Assembly: GCA_026002835.1 (NCBI GenBank)
Contig: BPGC01000008.1
Span: 1-64,000 of the forward strand
Origin: Candidatus Nitrosocaldaceae archaeon
GTDB taxonomy: Archaea > Thermoproteota > Nitrososphaeria > Nitrososphaerales > Nitrosocaldaceae
Direction of reading: 5' to 3'
DNA length: 64,000 nucleotides
Shown: positions 31,736 through 40,652 of the stretch, piece by piece
Layout: every line of letters starts with the position of its first letter
Numbering within the stretch: the first letter of the stretch is position 1
Notes under the pieces: model-generated
Seen by the model: only the letters and a program-made list of their open reading frames with translations
The model's database searches: none
Told to the model about the DNA's origin: nothing
Made by a program: the position numbers and the translations under genes

Positions 31736-33217
31736 TCATCCTTTGATAACTCCAATTGGGACTAGTCTAGCAACCTTTGTAGCTATACCAACTCTATGAC
31801 TCACATCTGCTACTGCATCAACATCCTTATATGCTTCTGGAGTCTCTTCTACAACTCCTTCTTTTGTTAATGCTTTTATGTATATGCCTCTACTCTCTAA
31901 CCTACTTTGGACCTCTCTAGCAGTATAACTCCTCTTTGCTGCCCTTCTACTCATCGTTCTCCCAGCACCATGTGCTGTTGATCCAAATGTCAACTCCATA
32001 GATTTTGGTGATCCTAATAATATGTAACTAGCAGTACCCATAGAACCTGGGATCAATACAGGTTGTCCAAACTCTCTATACTTACTTGGCACCTCTTCTC
32101 TTCCAGCTGGAAATGCTCTAGTAGCACCTTTTCTATGAACTACAACATCAAGCAAATCGCTATTAACTTTATGCTTCTCTATTTTTGCTATATTATGAGC
32201 AACATCATAGACCAATTTCATACCTAATTGATCTTCATCCATCTTGAATACTCTTTCAAATGCTTTCCTAGTCCAATGTGTAATCATCTGTCTATTACTC
32301 CATGCAAAGTTTAATGCACAATACATAGCCTTTCTATATGCTTCGCCTTCTTCACTCTTATTTGGTACACATGCTAACTCTCTATCTGGTAACTCTATTC
32401 CATACTTCTTTAATGCTCGTTCAGATATTCTTAGATAATCGGAACATACTTGATGTCCAAATCCTCTAGAGCCACAATGTATCAATACCGTAACTTGCCC
32501 TTCATGTTCTATGCCAAATCTCTTTGCTGCTTCCTCATCAAATATCTTATCTACTTTCTGCACTTCTAGAAAATGATTTCCAGATCCTAAGGTTCCTAAT
32601 TGTGGAGCTCCTCTCTTCCTAGCAGTTTGAGATACCTTACTAGGATCTGCTCCTTTCATCTGTCCATTCTCCTCACAAACCTCAGCATCTTCTTTATTCC
32701 CATAACCATGCTCGATAGCCCAATTAACTCCTCTAGTTAATACCTCATCTAATTCATTAGATGATAACTTTATTACTCCCTCACTCCCAACACCAGAAGG
32801 AACTGCTCTAAATAATTCGTTAACCAACTCCTTTAACCTTGTTCTAACATCTTGTTCAGTAAGGTTAGTTCTTAACAATCTAACACCGCAGTTTATATCA
32901 TAGCCAACTCCGCCAGGACTTATTACACCTTCTTCTAGATCCATAGCTGCCACTCCTCCTACTGGAAATCCATAGCCTTCATGCCCATCGGGTAATACTA
33001 CTACATGCTTTACTACTCCTGGTAGAGTAGCAACGTTAGTAGCTTGCAAAATAGTTCTATCTTGTAACATCTTGCTTAGTAATTGCTCATTAGCATATAT
33101 TGTAACTGGAACCTTCATACCTTTCTCTTTAATTGGTTCTACTCTATATTCAACATCGCTAACTTTTTTAACCATATCTGCTAAACTCATGTCATAAATA
33201 CTATCTATTAATGGCAA
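31736..33217 (-). CDS. rtcB: RNA-splicing ligase RtcB
   Basis: GTP- and Mn-dependent ligase joining 2',3'-cyclic-phosphate and 5'-OH RNA ends; it seals tRNA exons after EndA cuts. 493 residues with no intein. Motifs: GGVGYDINCGVRLLR (metal Cys), LGSGNHFLEVQ, HCGSRGFGHQVCSDY, and the guanylylated histidine in the STAHGAGRTMSRR stretch. An alternative ATG lies nine codons in. The window also encodes a splicing endonuclease subunit and two intron-bearing tRNAs. Overlaps or abuts the downstream helical protein gene. Confidence 0.97.
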   Translation of the reverse strand: MPLIDSIYDMSLADMVKKVSDVEYRVEPIKEKGMKVPVTIYANEQLLSKMLQDRTILQATNVATLPGVVKHVVVLPDGHEGYGFPVGGVAAMDLEEGVISPGGVGYDINCGVRLLRTNLTEQDVRTRLKELVNELFRAVPSGVGSEGVIKLSSNELDEVLTRGVNWAIEHGYGNKEDAEVCEENGQMKGADPSKVSQTARKRGAPQLGTLGSGNHFLEVQKVDKIFDEEAAKRFGIEHEGQVTVLIHCGSRGFGHQVCSDYLRISERALKKYGIELPDRELACVPNKSEEGEAYRKAMYCALNFAWSNRQMITHWTRKAFERVFKMDEDQLGMKLVYDVAHNIAKIEKHKVNSDLLDVVVHRKGATRAFPAGREEVPSKYREFGQPVLIPGSMGTASYILLGSPKSMELTFGSTAHGAGRTMSRRAAKRSYTAREVQSRLESRGIYIKALTKEGVVEETPEAYKDVDAVADVSHRVGIATKVARLVPIGVIKG

Positions 33218-33266
33218 TTTAAACTATAAGGCAAGGTTTATTTTTAAGAGCATAGATGCAAAAGGT

Positions 33267-34622
33267 ATGCCTATTCTACCTATAGATGCTGGAAGGTATG
33301 GCAGTAAAGAGATAAGAGCTATATTTGATGAACAAAGAACATTAGATTACCAGTTAGAGTTTGAGATGGTAGTTGCTGAAGCACAAAGCGAACTTGGTTT
33401 GATACCAAAAGATGCTAGCAGAGAGATAGCAGAGATTGTTAAAAGTAAGAAGATAACAACTGATATTGTTAAAGAGTTAGAGAAGAAGACTGAACATGAT
33501 ACAGCTGCAATGGTTCAAGCAATAAGCGATCTAGCAAATATAGCAAAGCCATGGATCCATTATGGATTAACTAGTTATGATGTCATAGATAGCAGAATAT
33601 CCATGCAAGTTAGAGATGCTTTGAATATAATTGAACCAAAGATAAAAGAGTTATTATCTCTGCTTATTGATCATGCATTAAAATATAAAGAGTTACCAGC
33701 AGTTGGTAGAACTCACGGTCAGCACGCTAGTATAATATCATTTGGTTTAAAGTTTGGAGTTTGGATATCAGATATGATAGCTCATCTTCAACATCTTAAT
33801 GAATTAAAACCTAGAGTATTACTCTGCAAAACTTTAGGAGTAGTTGGAACTGGTTCTTTGATGAATAAAGATGCTTTGAGAGTTCAAGAACTAGTAGCAA
33901 AGAAATTAGGGTTATATCCAATAGACGCTGCTACTCAAGTCATCTCTAGAGAGAGGCATGCCGAGTTATTGCAATTCATAGCATTGTTAGGAGGAACCTT
34001 AGATAAGATTGCTGTAGAGATAAGGAATCTACAAAGAAGTGAGATCTATGAGGTATCTGAGCCATTCAAAGAAGGGCAGATGGGAAGTAGTGCAGTCCCA
34101 GTTAAAAGAAATCCTATAAAGAGTGAGAGAGTATCATCATTAGCAAGAATATTAAAGGCTAATGCACAAGTTGCCTTGGATAACATATCTTTATGGCATG
34201 AAAGAGACCTTAGCAACTCAGCAAATGAACGTTTTATTATACCAATATCATTAATATTATTGGATGAGATGCTTGAGAGCATGATAAAAGTTATGAAAGG
34301 TTTAAGAGTTAATGAAGATAGGATTAAAAAGAATATAGAGTTAAGTAAAGGACATATATTTGCAGAGTTTGTCTTAGAGGCTATGGTAAAGAAAGGTATT
34401 GCTAGGTTAGATGCTTATAGATTAATACAAGAGATAGCATTTGATGCTTATGATAAAGATATCCATCTACTAGATGCGTTGAAAGCAGATAATAGAGTCC
34501 TTGAGATACTAAATAAAGATGAATTAGATGCCATATTTGATGCTAAAAATCATCTAGGAGCATCTATGCTTATAATAGATAACGTTGTAAATAAGGCGAG
34601 AAGATGGATAAACGATACCTAA
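33267..34622 (+). CDS. purB: Adenylosuccinate lyase
   Basis: Catalyses two steps of purine synthesis: SAICAR to AICAR and adenylosuccinate to AMP, releasing fumarate. 451 residues, fumarase/aspartase superfamily. Visible: the DIIDSRI-like region (SYDVIDSR), TVGRTHGQHA-type motif seen as VGRTHGQHAS (catalytic His) and the GSSAVPVKRNPIKSE signature loop carrying the catalytic serine. Start ATG at 33267, 49 bases from the divergent rtcB. Its 3' end overlaps a small membrane-protein gene by 19 nt. Confidence 0.96.
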   Translation: MPILPIDAGRYGSKEIRAIFDEQRTLDYQLEFEMVVAEAQSELGLIPKDASREIAEIVKSKKITTDIVKELEKKTEHDTAAMVQAISDLANIAKPWIHYGLTSYDVIDSRISMQVRDALNIIEPKIKELLSLLIDHALKYKELPAVGRTHGQHASIISFGLKFGVWISDMIAHLQHLNELKPRVLLCKTLGVVGTGSLMNKDALRVQELVAKKLGLYPIDAATQVISRERHAELLQFIALLGGTLDKIAVEIRNLQRSEIYEVSEPFKEGQMGSSAVPVKRNPIKSERVSSLARILKANAQVALDNISLWHERDLSNSANERFIIPISLILLDEMLESMIKVMKGLRVNEDRIKKNIELSKGHIFAEFVLEAMVKKGIARLDAYRLIQEIAFDAYDKDIHLLDALKADNRVLEILNKDELDAIFDAKNHLGASMLIIDNVVNKARRWINDT

Positions 34623-34765
34623 GGAAGATAACCTTACTAGGATTAGGATTATCATTTATAGCTATAATATTATCAGCGTTAAACCAATTCATTCTTGCTT
34701 GTATTGTATTCATAATAGTAGTAATAATAGGAGCGTTTGGTATATTAAAAATGTATAAGAAATAA
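34604..34765 (+). CDS. Small two-helix membrane protein
   Basis: A 53-residue frame starting at ATG 34604 inside the end of purB (MDKRYLRKITLLGLGL). It has two hydrophobic helices (about 8-25 and 28-46) separated by a short NQ turn, ending KMYKK. The basic N-terminus suggests both ends are cytoplasmic. It ends in TAA at 34763-34765. The overlap with purB suggests coupled translation. Function unknown; the hydrophobic pattern makes chance unlikely but does not prove expression. Confidence 0.5.
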   Translation: MDKRYLRKITLLGLGLSFIAIILSALNQFILACIVFIIVVIIGAFGILKMYKK

Positions 34766-34819
34766 CTAATTATAATAGAATAATTACAGCTTATTTCTTA
34801 ATCTATAAGCTTAGTTAAA

Positions 34820-34827
34820 TTTATAAA
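34820..34827 (+). promoter_or_regulatory. TATA box of the four-helix membrane protein gene
   Basis: TTTATAAA about 26 bases before a predicted start near 34849. The following GAGGTG (34850-34855), 6 bases before the ATG at 34862, is a good Shine-Dalgarno match to the 16S 3' end and decides in favour of that ATG over the overlapping GTG at 34853. Confidence 0.55.
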
Positions 34828-34861
34828 CAATTCTTGTAAAATATATATTGAGGTGAATAAA

Positions 34862-35398
34862 ATGGAGAGTGTTTGGGCAAAAAGATTCATGATTGCTGCT
34901 ATAATACAAGGTTTGATAGCATTAATTCTAACCTCTGGTATAATATTAGGTCAGATGTATATTAAACCAGAATTTTCAAGAGTTATAGCATTTGGTAGTG
35001 CTGGTATGTGGTTCACAGTTGGTTATATAATGTATATTGTAGTAGGAGTTATAGGAACTGCTGTATCAGCATTATTCTATCATTATATAGAAGATGTTCT
35101 AAGAAAGTCATATAAAGGCATGGCTAATGCTTTTGCGGCATCTCATCTAATATTGATGAGTGTAGGTATACTAGCATCTACATTTATGATGATGTATGGA
35201 GGCTATGAAGGAGCAAAAGCTATGCTACCAGTAGAGGTTGGAGGATTAGGTTTAGGACCAGAAAAAGCTCATGAGATACTTGCTCCATTAATAATACCAA
35301 TAGCAATATCTATCAGCATATTATTAGTTGGAATATTGTTAGGAGGTATAGGATTTGTATATACATATAGAAAGAAGGAATTGGTTAGAAATATCTAA
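34862..35398 (+). CDS. Four-helix integral membrane protein
   Basis: 178 residues from the ATG at 34862. Four membrane helices (about 8-28, 48-72, 92-112, 143-166) and a conserved-looking loop with GGLGLGPEKAHEILAP between helices 3 and 4. The histidines (YHYIED after helix 2 and HLILMS in helix 3) might bind haem or metal, but spacing is not that of a known cytochrome. Followed tail-to-tail by a two-helix membrane protein gene. Family not recognised. Confidence 0.7.
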   Translation: MESVWAKRFMIAAIIQGLIALILTSGIILGQMYIKPEFSRVIAFGSAGMWFTVGYIMYIVVGVIGTAVSALFYHYIEDVLRKSYKGMANAFAASHLILMSVGILASTFMMMYGGYEGAKAMLPVEVGGLGLGPEKAHEILAPLIIPIAISISILLVGILLGGIGFVYTYRKKELVRNI

Positions 35399-35406
35399 CA
35401 ATATTT

Positions 35407-35643
35407 TTATTTCATAAATATTGCTAGAAAGAAGAATGGTATAGTTATTATTATTAATACTGTTATAATTGCAGTTATAGCTTCGGGAGGAATGGTAACT
35501 CCTAGAAATGGTAAAATTGGTATAGGGAACATAGCTACAAACCATAATATTCCCAAGCCAGTTAATCTCTTCCATCTTCTCCTTAATAGACTCATAACAT
35601 TTATTACAATAAACCCAAATTTATCTATTTCAATCTTTTTCAA
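35407..35643 (-). CDS. Small two-helix membrane protein
   Basis: 78 residues, or 62 from the ATG at 35595 (MSLLRRRWKRLTGLG), which gives a better basic lead-in to the first helix. Two hydrophobic helices (about 31-47 and 55-76) with a proline-rich FPIPILPFLG turn. It converges with the four-helix membrane protein gene, 8 bases apart. Function unknown. Confidence 0.55.
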   Translation of the reverse strand: MKKIEIDKFGFIVINVMSLLRRRWKRLTGLGILWFVAMFPIPILPFLGVTIPPEAITAIITVLIIITIPFFFLAIFMK

Positions 35644-35782
35644 TAATTTATATCATATAGTTTTCTTATAAGTTATCGATTATCTTATTTAAATGTATTA
35701 ATTTATAATAAAACTTTAATAATTATTGCTAGCATTATGGAATAGATAGGTATTTTAAAAGCATCTTTTATACATAAGATGT

Positions 35783-36403
35783 TTGAATCCCATATGCTTT
35801 GTAGAACTAGATGGTATAGAGGAATTAGCGAGGTTTGCATGTGCTTTCGAAAGGATAGCTATGCCTATATATCATACAAAATTAGATAATGATATATTAG
35901 CAATTCAGAGCGAAGATATAAACAAAAGATTAATCTATTATTATGTAAATTATGATAAAATAGATGAATTCTTAGCATATAAGATAGTTGGATGCAAGGA
36001 AGATATTAGACTTGCAAACTCTATTACAGAACCATCTTATACTTATGCTCCAATAATATCAATAAAAGAGTTACCAGATGAACTTATAAAGGAAGAAGAG
36101 ATTAAGGATAGGTGTAAAAAGATATTATTACATGATCTAAAAAGTTTAGCAAAACTATGTAGTTATAAAACTATGATAGATGAATCACCTACTACGTTAT
36201 TATATTTTAGTAATCATCTTGGAATGTTTCTATCATTGGATGATGAGACATTCTTCTATTGTATAAATGACAAGCCATCAGCAAACTTTCTTAGATACAA
36301 TACATTAACAGCAGAAGCATCTTATACAAATAGAGTTGAAGAGCATGGTTATGTATATACTAAAATAGTAAAGTTGAAGGATCATCCGTTAGTGGAATTA
36401 TGA
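35783..36403 (+). CDS. Hypothetical protein coupled to pyrF
   Basis: 206 residues from a TTG start (NPICFVELDGIEELARFACAF). An AT-rich TATTTTAAAA element about 25-30 bases upstream suggests a leaderless transcript. Alpha/beta soluble protein with FERIAMPIYHTKLDND and a C-terminal EEHGYVYTKIVKLKDHPLVEL; several Tyr and Cys residues but no recognised motif. It overlaps pyrF by 4 nt (ATGA), so it is translated with, and perhaps linked to, pyrimidine synthesis. Family not recognised. Confidence 0.65.
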   Translation: MNPICFVELDGIEELARFACAFERIAMPIYHTKLDNDILAIQSEDINKRLIYYYVNYDKIDEFLAYKIVGCKEDIRLANSITEPSYTYAPIISIKELPDELIKEEEIKDRCKKILLHDLKSLAKLCSYKTMIDESPTTLLYFSNHLGMFLSLDDETFFYCINDKPSANFLRYNTLTAEASYTNRVEEHGYVYTKIVKLKDHPLVEL

Positions 36404-37134
36404 AGAAACCTTTCGCTACTATAATGCAAGAACTTAAAGATAGGAAGCAGAGTAGAATAATCCTTGCATTAGATAAAGATCCATCTAGAGTTAATAAAGA
36501 GCAGATATTTAAAGATGCTATAAGGCTTATTACTGAACTTAATGAAGATATTATAAGCATAAAGATGAATATGCATATGCTATTACCTTTATCTGAGGAA
36601 GAGATTAGTAAGATAAATAGGATTGCTCATGAATATGATATAACTAGCATAGCTGATATCAAACTTAATGATATACCAAATACAAACAGAGCAGCAATAT
36701 ATAATTTAGTAAAGATGGGATTTGATGCAGTCATAATAAATCCATTTATAGGCTTCCAAGCATTATATGAAACAATAGATTATGCTAGACTAGAAGGAAT
36801 TGGTGTAATAACTCTAGTATTCATGAGCCATAAAGGAGCAGAGAATACATATGGACTAATGGTTAATAATAAACGGTTATACCAAATATTCTTAGAATGG
36901 AGTCAAAATTTAGGTGTTGATGGTATAGTAGTTGGTGCTACTTATCCAGATATCATAGCAAGATGCTATAGATCAAAGATACCCATATATTCACCTGGTA
37001 TATCTGTACAAGGAGGAGATCCTTCCATAGCTGTAAAGAATGGAGTTGAGTATCTAATAATAGGAAGGAAGATCATTAATGCTGAGAATCCTAAAGAGAT
37101 ATCTAAAAGACTAAAGATATCTACCTATAAATAA
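36400..37134 (+). CDS. pyrF: Orotidine 5'-phosphate decarboxylase
   Basis: Last step of UMP synthesis. 244-residue TIM barrel with the substrate aspartate/lysine in LALDKD, the catalytic DIKLND motif in SIADIKLNDIPNT, INPFIGFQAL, and the phosphate-binding end with SPGISVQGGDPS and LIIGRKII. Length is a little above the short archaeal type. It overlaps the upstream hypothetical gene by 4 nt. The window also holds carB and the end of carA, from the start of the same pathway. Confidence 0.95.
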   Translation: MKKPFATIMQELKDRKQSRIILALDKDPSRVNKEQIFKDAIRLITELNEDIISIKMNMHMLLPLSEEEISKINRIAHEYDITSIADIKLNDIPNTNRAAIYNLVKMGFDAVIINPFIGFQALYETIDYARLEGIGVITLVFMSHKGAENTYGLMVNNKRLYQIFLEWSQNLGVDGIVVGATYPDIIARCYRSKIPIYSPGISVQGGDPSIAVKNGVEYLIIGRKIINAENPKEISKRLKISTYK

Positions 37135-37207
37135 TATTAGTTTTAAACCCATAATACGGTATTAAATTGTGAATGAATAATAAACGATTATATTATTCTA
37201 AGACTTA

Positions 37208-38119
37208 TTGTTAATCATGCAAAGAACTATATTATTATCAATAATATCTATAGCATTAATACTGTCAATGATTATTATGTATGGAATTGATTCTTCATCT
37301 ACAGAATCTTCAGAACTAGTAATAATGTCATTTAATGTATTAGTACCTGCAGGACTTATTAACAATACGATGTATTCATGGCAAGATAGAATATCTGTAG
37401 GTATTGATATAATAGAGAAGTATGATCCAGACTTTATAGGGTTGCAAGAAGCCCATAAAGAACAACTCGATATTTTATTATCATCTAAATATGATTTTGT
37501 AGGTCAAGGCAATAGAGGCATTAAAGGTGAATATGGCGCGATATTGTATAACAAGTATAGGTTTGTTGTTTTAGATAACGGAACATTATGGTTATCTCCA
37601 ACTCCTAATAAACCTAGTACTGGCTGGGGATCCAACACTCCTAGAACGATAGTATGGGCTTTATTTTTGGATAAATATGCTAATAGAAAGGTAATGATTG
37701 CTAATACTCATTTAGAGCAAGGATCGGGAGATGCGTTTACAGCTAGGCAAGAAAGCATAAAAATATTTCTTGATAAGATATGGCCGAAGATGAGAGAAGA
37801 GAGATATTATGCATTTATAGGTGATTTTAATATGCGTAATGGAGGTTTGCCTATAGATAATAGAAGTAAATGGCAAGTAGAGAGTGAATATCTATGGAAG
37901 GTATTAACTGGTAAAGAATACCTAGATGGTAAACAAGCAACTCTAGTGGATGCATGGGATATTGCATCAAAGAAAATAAATGCTAGAGCTACAATAGATT
38001 GGATATTATTATCTAATAATTTTGATGTGATAGAAGTAATAAATCTAGAAGGTTATAGCAAAGATGGAATTCCTGCTACAGACCATTCTCCTGTAATTGC
38101 TATTGTAAAATATAACTAA
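37208..38119 (+). CDS. Exported endonuclease/exonuclease/phosphatase (EEP) family protein
   Basis: 303 residues with an N-terminal membrane/signal helix (about 8-25) and then a full EEP domain. Motifs: MSFNVL (metal Asn), GLQEAH (metal Glu), NTHLEQGSGDA (catalytic His region), GDFNM (Asp/Asn) and DHSPVIAIV (final Asp-His). Active-site set is complete, so it should hydrolyse phosphodiester bonds of DNA, RNA, phosphoinositide-like lipids or similar outside the membrane. Start at 37208 or the Met five codons later. Stands alone, followed by the tRNA(CAT) gene on the opposite strand. Confidence 0.85.
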   Translation: MLIMQRTILLSIISIALILSMIIMYGIDSSSTESSELVIMSFNVLVPAGLINNTMYSWQDRISVGIDIIEKYDPDFIGLQEAHKEQLDILLSSKYDFVGQGNRGIKGEYGAILYNKYRFVVLDNGTLWLSPTPNKPSTGWGSNTPRTIVWALFLDKYANRKVMIANTHLEQGSGDAFTARQESIKIFLDKIWPKMREERYYAFIGDFNMRNGGLPIDNRSKWQVESEYLWKVLTGKEYLDGKQATLVDAWDIASKKINARATIDWILLSNNFDVIEVINLEGYSKDGIPATDHSPVIAIVKYN

Positions 38120-38150
38120 TTTTTCTTTATAAAAATACGTTTAAAATAAA

Positions 38151-38246
38151 TGGGCCCGAGGGGACTTGAACCCCCGACCTACCGGTTATGAGCCGGTCGC
38201 TCTTCCAGGCTAAGCATCCCGCTATCATAATGATAGATACGGGCCC
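38151..38246 (-). tRNA. tRNA with CAT anticodon (Met or Ile2) carrying an insertion before the D arm
   Basis: Minus strand: acceptor GGGCCCG/CGGGCCC with A discriminator, anticodon stem ACCGG/CCGGT and loop CTCATAA (anticodon CAT), variable AGGTC, T arm GGGGG/CCCCT. The D arm GCTT...GAGC begins 22 bases late: TCTATCATTATGATAGCGGGAT (two blocks: TCTATCATTATGATAG and CGGGAT) sits between acceptor and D stem (about 38216-38237) and itself forms a CTATCAT/ATGATAG hairpin. Removing it gives a 74-nt tRNA. It is probably a non-canonical archaeal intron. The stem is not the GGG/CCC type of initiators, so elongator Met or Ile2 is likelier. Confidence 0.88.
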
Positions 38247-38340
38247 ACCTACCGGCTCATAGATTGAGTGTAATCTAACTCTAATATATTTTGTTATTCA
38301 AGAGCTAAATTTTATATCTCGATAAGATGTTATCTTATCT

Positions 38341-38892
38341 ATGCTGCCAAGATTAGAGTATATACGAGAGGCTAGAATTAGATTAAATATAACACAGAAA
38401 AAACTAGCACAATTATCTGGTATAAGTACTTCAATGTTAAATCAGATAGAATCTGGCAGATGTAAGCCTAGTTATGATACCGCCAAAAGAATATTCGAGG
38501 CGTTAAGCATGATAGAAGATAGAAAAGCTTTACGTGTTGGGGATATATGTAGCAAAAAACTTATCTATGCTAATAAAGATGATTCGCTTCTTAAAGCAAT
38601 AAAATGTATGAAGAAACACTCATTTAGTCAGATACCTGTATTCGATGATTCAAAGCCTATTGGATTGATAAGCGATGATGGTTTGATCAAACATTTGTTA
38701 AATAATAATATAGATCCAAAAAAAGTGAGAGTTGAGGATGTGATGGATCCTGCTCCTCCAATTGTGGATATATCAACACCAGCAAAGGCAATTGTACCAT
38801 TGCTAAGATTCTCCAAATGTATGCTTGTAAGTGAGAAAGGTAACCTTGTTGGTATACTAACAATAGCTGATACACTTAAGATGATGGAGTAA
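38341..38892 (+). CDS. XRE-type helix-turn-helix regulator with a CBS pair
   Basis: 183 residues. Residues 4-58 form a Cro/CI-type HTH (REARIRLNITQKKLAQLSGISTSMLNQIESGRCKPS), quoted only as landmark LAQLSGISTSMLNQIE. Residues about 66-180 form two CBS motifs (VGDICSKKLIYANKDDSLL and VEDVMDPAPPIVDISTPA), which bind adenine nucleotides. It would link transcription to energy or nucleotide state. This HTH-CBS architecture is common in archaea. The 3' end overlaps the convergent ArsR-like gene by 17 nt. Target genes are unknown. Confidence 0.9.
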   Translation: MLPRLEYIREARIRLNITQKKLAQLSGISTSMLNQIESGRCKPSYDTAKRIFEALSMIEDRKALRVGDICSKKLIYANKDDSLLKAIKCMKKHSFSQIPVFDDSKPIGLISDDGLIKHLLNNNIDPKKVRVEDVMDPAPPIVDISTPAKAIVPLLRFSKCMLVSEKGNLVGILTIADTLKMME

Positions 38893-39346
38893 TTAATGCT
38901 TTTGTTAACGCTTGATTAATAAGTTCGGCTATAATATATTCCTTTGAATGATCTGTATTACAATATTCACATGAGTCATTAGAATCTTCTATGTATCTCT
39001 TCTCTATAACATTAATGATCTTTAATAATTTTCTAGATATATCATCTATATTACTTGCATCTATCTTTCTTGCATTAAACCCTAAAAAGTGGATATTAGA
39101 TTTATAATATTTTTCTAGTGTGCCTCTCTTCTCTTTAGTATATGCTATATCAATTAATCCAGCATTCTTTAATACATCTATATGATGTCTTATTGTTGGA
39201 ACGGATTTCTTATAATTATGTTTTGTTAGTTCATTAACGATATCATCAACCGTTAATATTTTATGTGATAATATATTAATTATCATAGCTCTTATTGGAT
39301 CGCCTAGTGCTTTACATTCATCGATGCCAAGTGTTACTATCTTCAT
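38876..39346 (-). CDS. ArsR-like winged-helix transcriptional regulator
   Basis: 156 residues. The N-terminal 80 form a winged helix (ALGDPIRAMIINILSHK, then TVDDIVNELTKHNYKKSVPTI ending RHHIDVLKNAGLID). The C-terminal part is helical with a CEYC motif (DSCEYCNTDHS) that could bind metal or form a disulphide, so a metal- or redox-responsive regulator is conceivable. It ends under the 3' end of the HTH-CBS gene. Effector and targets are unknown. Confidence 0.8.
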   Translation of the reverse strand: MKIVTLGIDECKALGDPIRAMIINILSHKILTVDDIVNELTKHNYKKSVPTIRHHIDVLKNAGLIDIAYTKEKRGTLEKYYKSNIHFLGFNARKIDASNIDDISRKLLKIINVIEKRYIEDSNDSCEYCNTDHSKEYIIAELINQALTKALITPSS

Positions 39347-39381
39347 ACACTTAACTCCAAATAAAGTTTTAATAATTTTAA

Positions 39382-39732
39382 CTATGGTACTTTACTCTCT
39401 ACCTTAACCAATCTTTCATTCATATAATCTAGTTTATCTTCTATAATGTTTACACTATTTTCAACAGAATCTAATCTATTATCTATAAGTTTTATCTCAA
39501 TAGAATTGGATTCTACCTTAGAATTTATTAATGCCAATGCCTTATCTAATTTATCAGTTAATTCAACACGTAATCTTATAATAGCATCTAACTTCTCATC
39601 TAGTTTGCTAGATATTGAATCTATAGATCCGTCTAATTGTGTATTAGTAAGCGTGCCATAACTGCTTAAACTAAGCGATATAATTAAAAGTATCTGAATA
39701 AGCTTCTCATTAGATAGATTGTTCAATGCCAT
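39382..39732 (-). CDS. Coiled-coil protein with N-terminal hydrophobic helix
   Basis: 116 residues. A hydrophobic stretch (about 10-25, KLIQILLIISLSLSSYG) would be a signal or anchor. The rest is a long heptad-repeating coiled coil (IDSISSKLDEKLDAIIRLR, LIDNRLDSVENSVNIIEDKL). It is likely an exported or membrane-tethered oligomerising stalk. A GAGGATCC purine-rich site precedes the ATG. It lies just upstream of the ArsR-like gene on the same strand. No enzymatic motif. Confidence 0.6.
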   Translation of the reverse strand: MALNNLSNEKLIQILLIISLSLSSYGTLTNTQLDGSIDSISSKLDEKLDAIIRLRVELTDKLDKALALINSKVESNSIEIKLIDNRLDSVENSVNIIEDKLDYMNERLVKVESKVP

Positions 39733-39858
39733 AATGGATCCTCCTCTACAAGTTTTGATAATACAGATATAGCCATATTATATTTATAGTAATTGATGAA
39801 TTTAAATGAGTATTATCTATAGTTTATTAGTAGATTTTTTAGTTAATATTCAAATTAA

Positions 39859-40641
39859 TTATACTCCGAACCTTCTATGCCTTCTCTGATATGTTCTTAT
39901 AGCTCTCATCAGATCTATCTTCCTAAACTCTGGCCAAAATATATCCATAAATACTAGTTCGCTATAAGCACTCTGCCATATCAAAAAACCACTTAATCTT
40001 TGTTCTCCTGAGGTTCTTAATATTAGATCTGGTGATGGTTGTGGAAGATGTGAAGTGTATAAGCAAGATTCTATGAGATCTTTATCTATATCCTCTACAT
40101 TGATCTTACCATCTTTAACCATATTTGCTATCTTTTTAACAGCATCTACTAATTCTGTCTGTCCACCATATGCAATAGCTATATTGAAATACATGCCATC
40201 ATAATTCTTAGTAACCTCTTCTAATTCTGCTATTACTTCTTGCATACTTTTTGGTAGTTTATTTATCTTGCCTAATCCTTTAACCCTCATCTTATACTTA
40301 TGCAATTTGGGTTCATGAAGCAGCTTTCTTAATTTATCTTCCATCAATCGAAATAGATAGTCTATTTCGTCATGTCTCTTCTCCAAATTTTCAGTTGATA
40401 AACCATATATGGTTATTATCTTAATGCCCAATTCTCTACACCAATCTATAAGATCTTCTACTCTATCTGCTCCTTTCTCATGACCAACCTTTTGTATATA
40501 CATATTCTTTCTAGCCCATCTCCTATTTCCATCTAATATAACTGCTATATGTTTAGGAATCTCATATTTTTTAATCTCTTTCTTGAGATAATGTTCGTAA
40601 TACTTGTATATTCCTAATGAATTGAGTATTGTATTCTTCAC
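39859..40641 (-). CDS. uppS: cis-Prenyltransferase (UPP/polyprenyl diphosphate synthase)
   Basis: Makes long-chain cis-polyprenyl diphosphate, the lipid carrier for glycan assembly. 260 residues. Signature motifs: AVILDGNRRWARK (catalytic Asp and phosphate binding), GHEKGADRVEDLIDWC, IYGLSTEN, IAYGGQTELVDAV, and the C-terminal DLILRTSGEQRLSGFLIWQ. In archaea the product is dolichol-type lipid used in N-glycosylation. Its ATG lies 11 bases past the end of the DUF373 membrane gene, so the two are probably one operon. Confidence 0.95.
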   Translation of the reverse strand: MKNTILNSLGIYKYYEHYLKKEIKKYEIPKHIAVILDGNRRWARKNMYIQKVGHEKGADRVEDLIDWCRELGIKIITIYGLSTENLEKRHDEIDYLFRLMEDKLRKLLHEPKLHKYKMRVKGLGKINKLPKSMQEVIAELEEVTKNYDGMYFNIAIAYGGQTELVDAVKKIANMVKDGKINVEDIDKDLIESCLYTSHLPQPSPDLILRTSGEQRLSGFLIWQSAYSELVFMDIFWPEFRKIDLMRAIRTYQRRHRRFGV

Positions 40642-40652
40642 TTAAGACCACT

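Noticed and set aside
31736..33217. Possible intein in RtcB
   Set aside because: The gene is of normal length with all motifs contiguous; no splicing-junction motifs.
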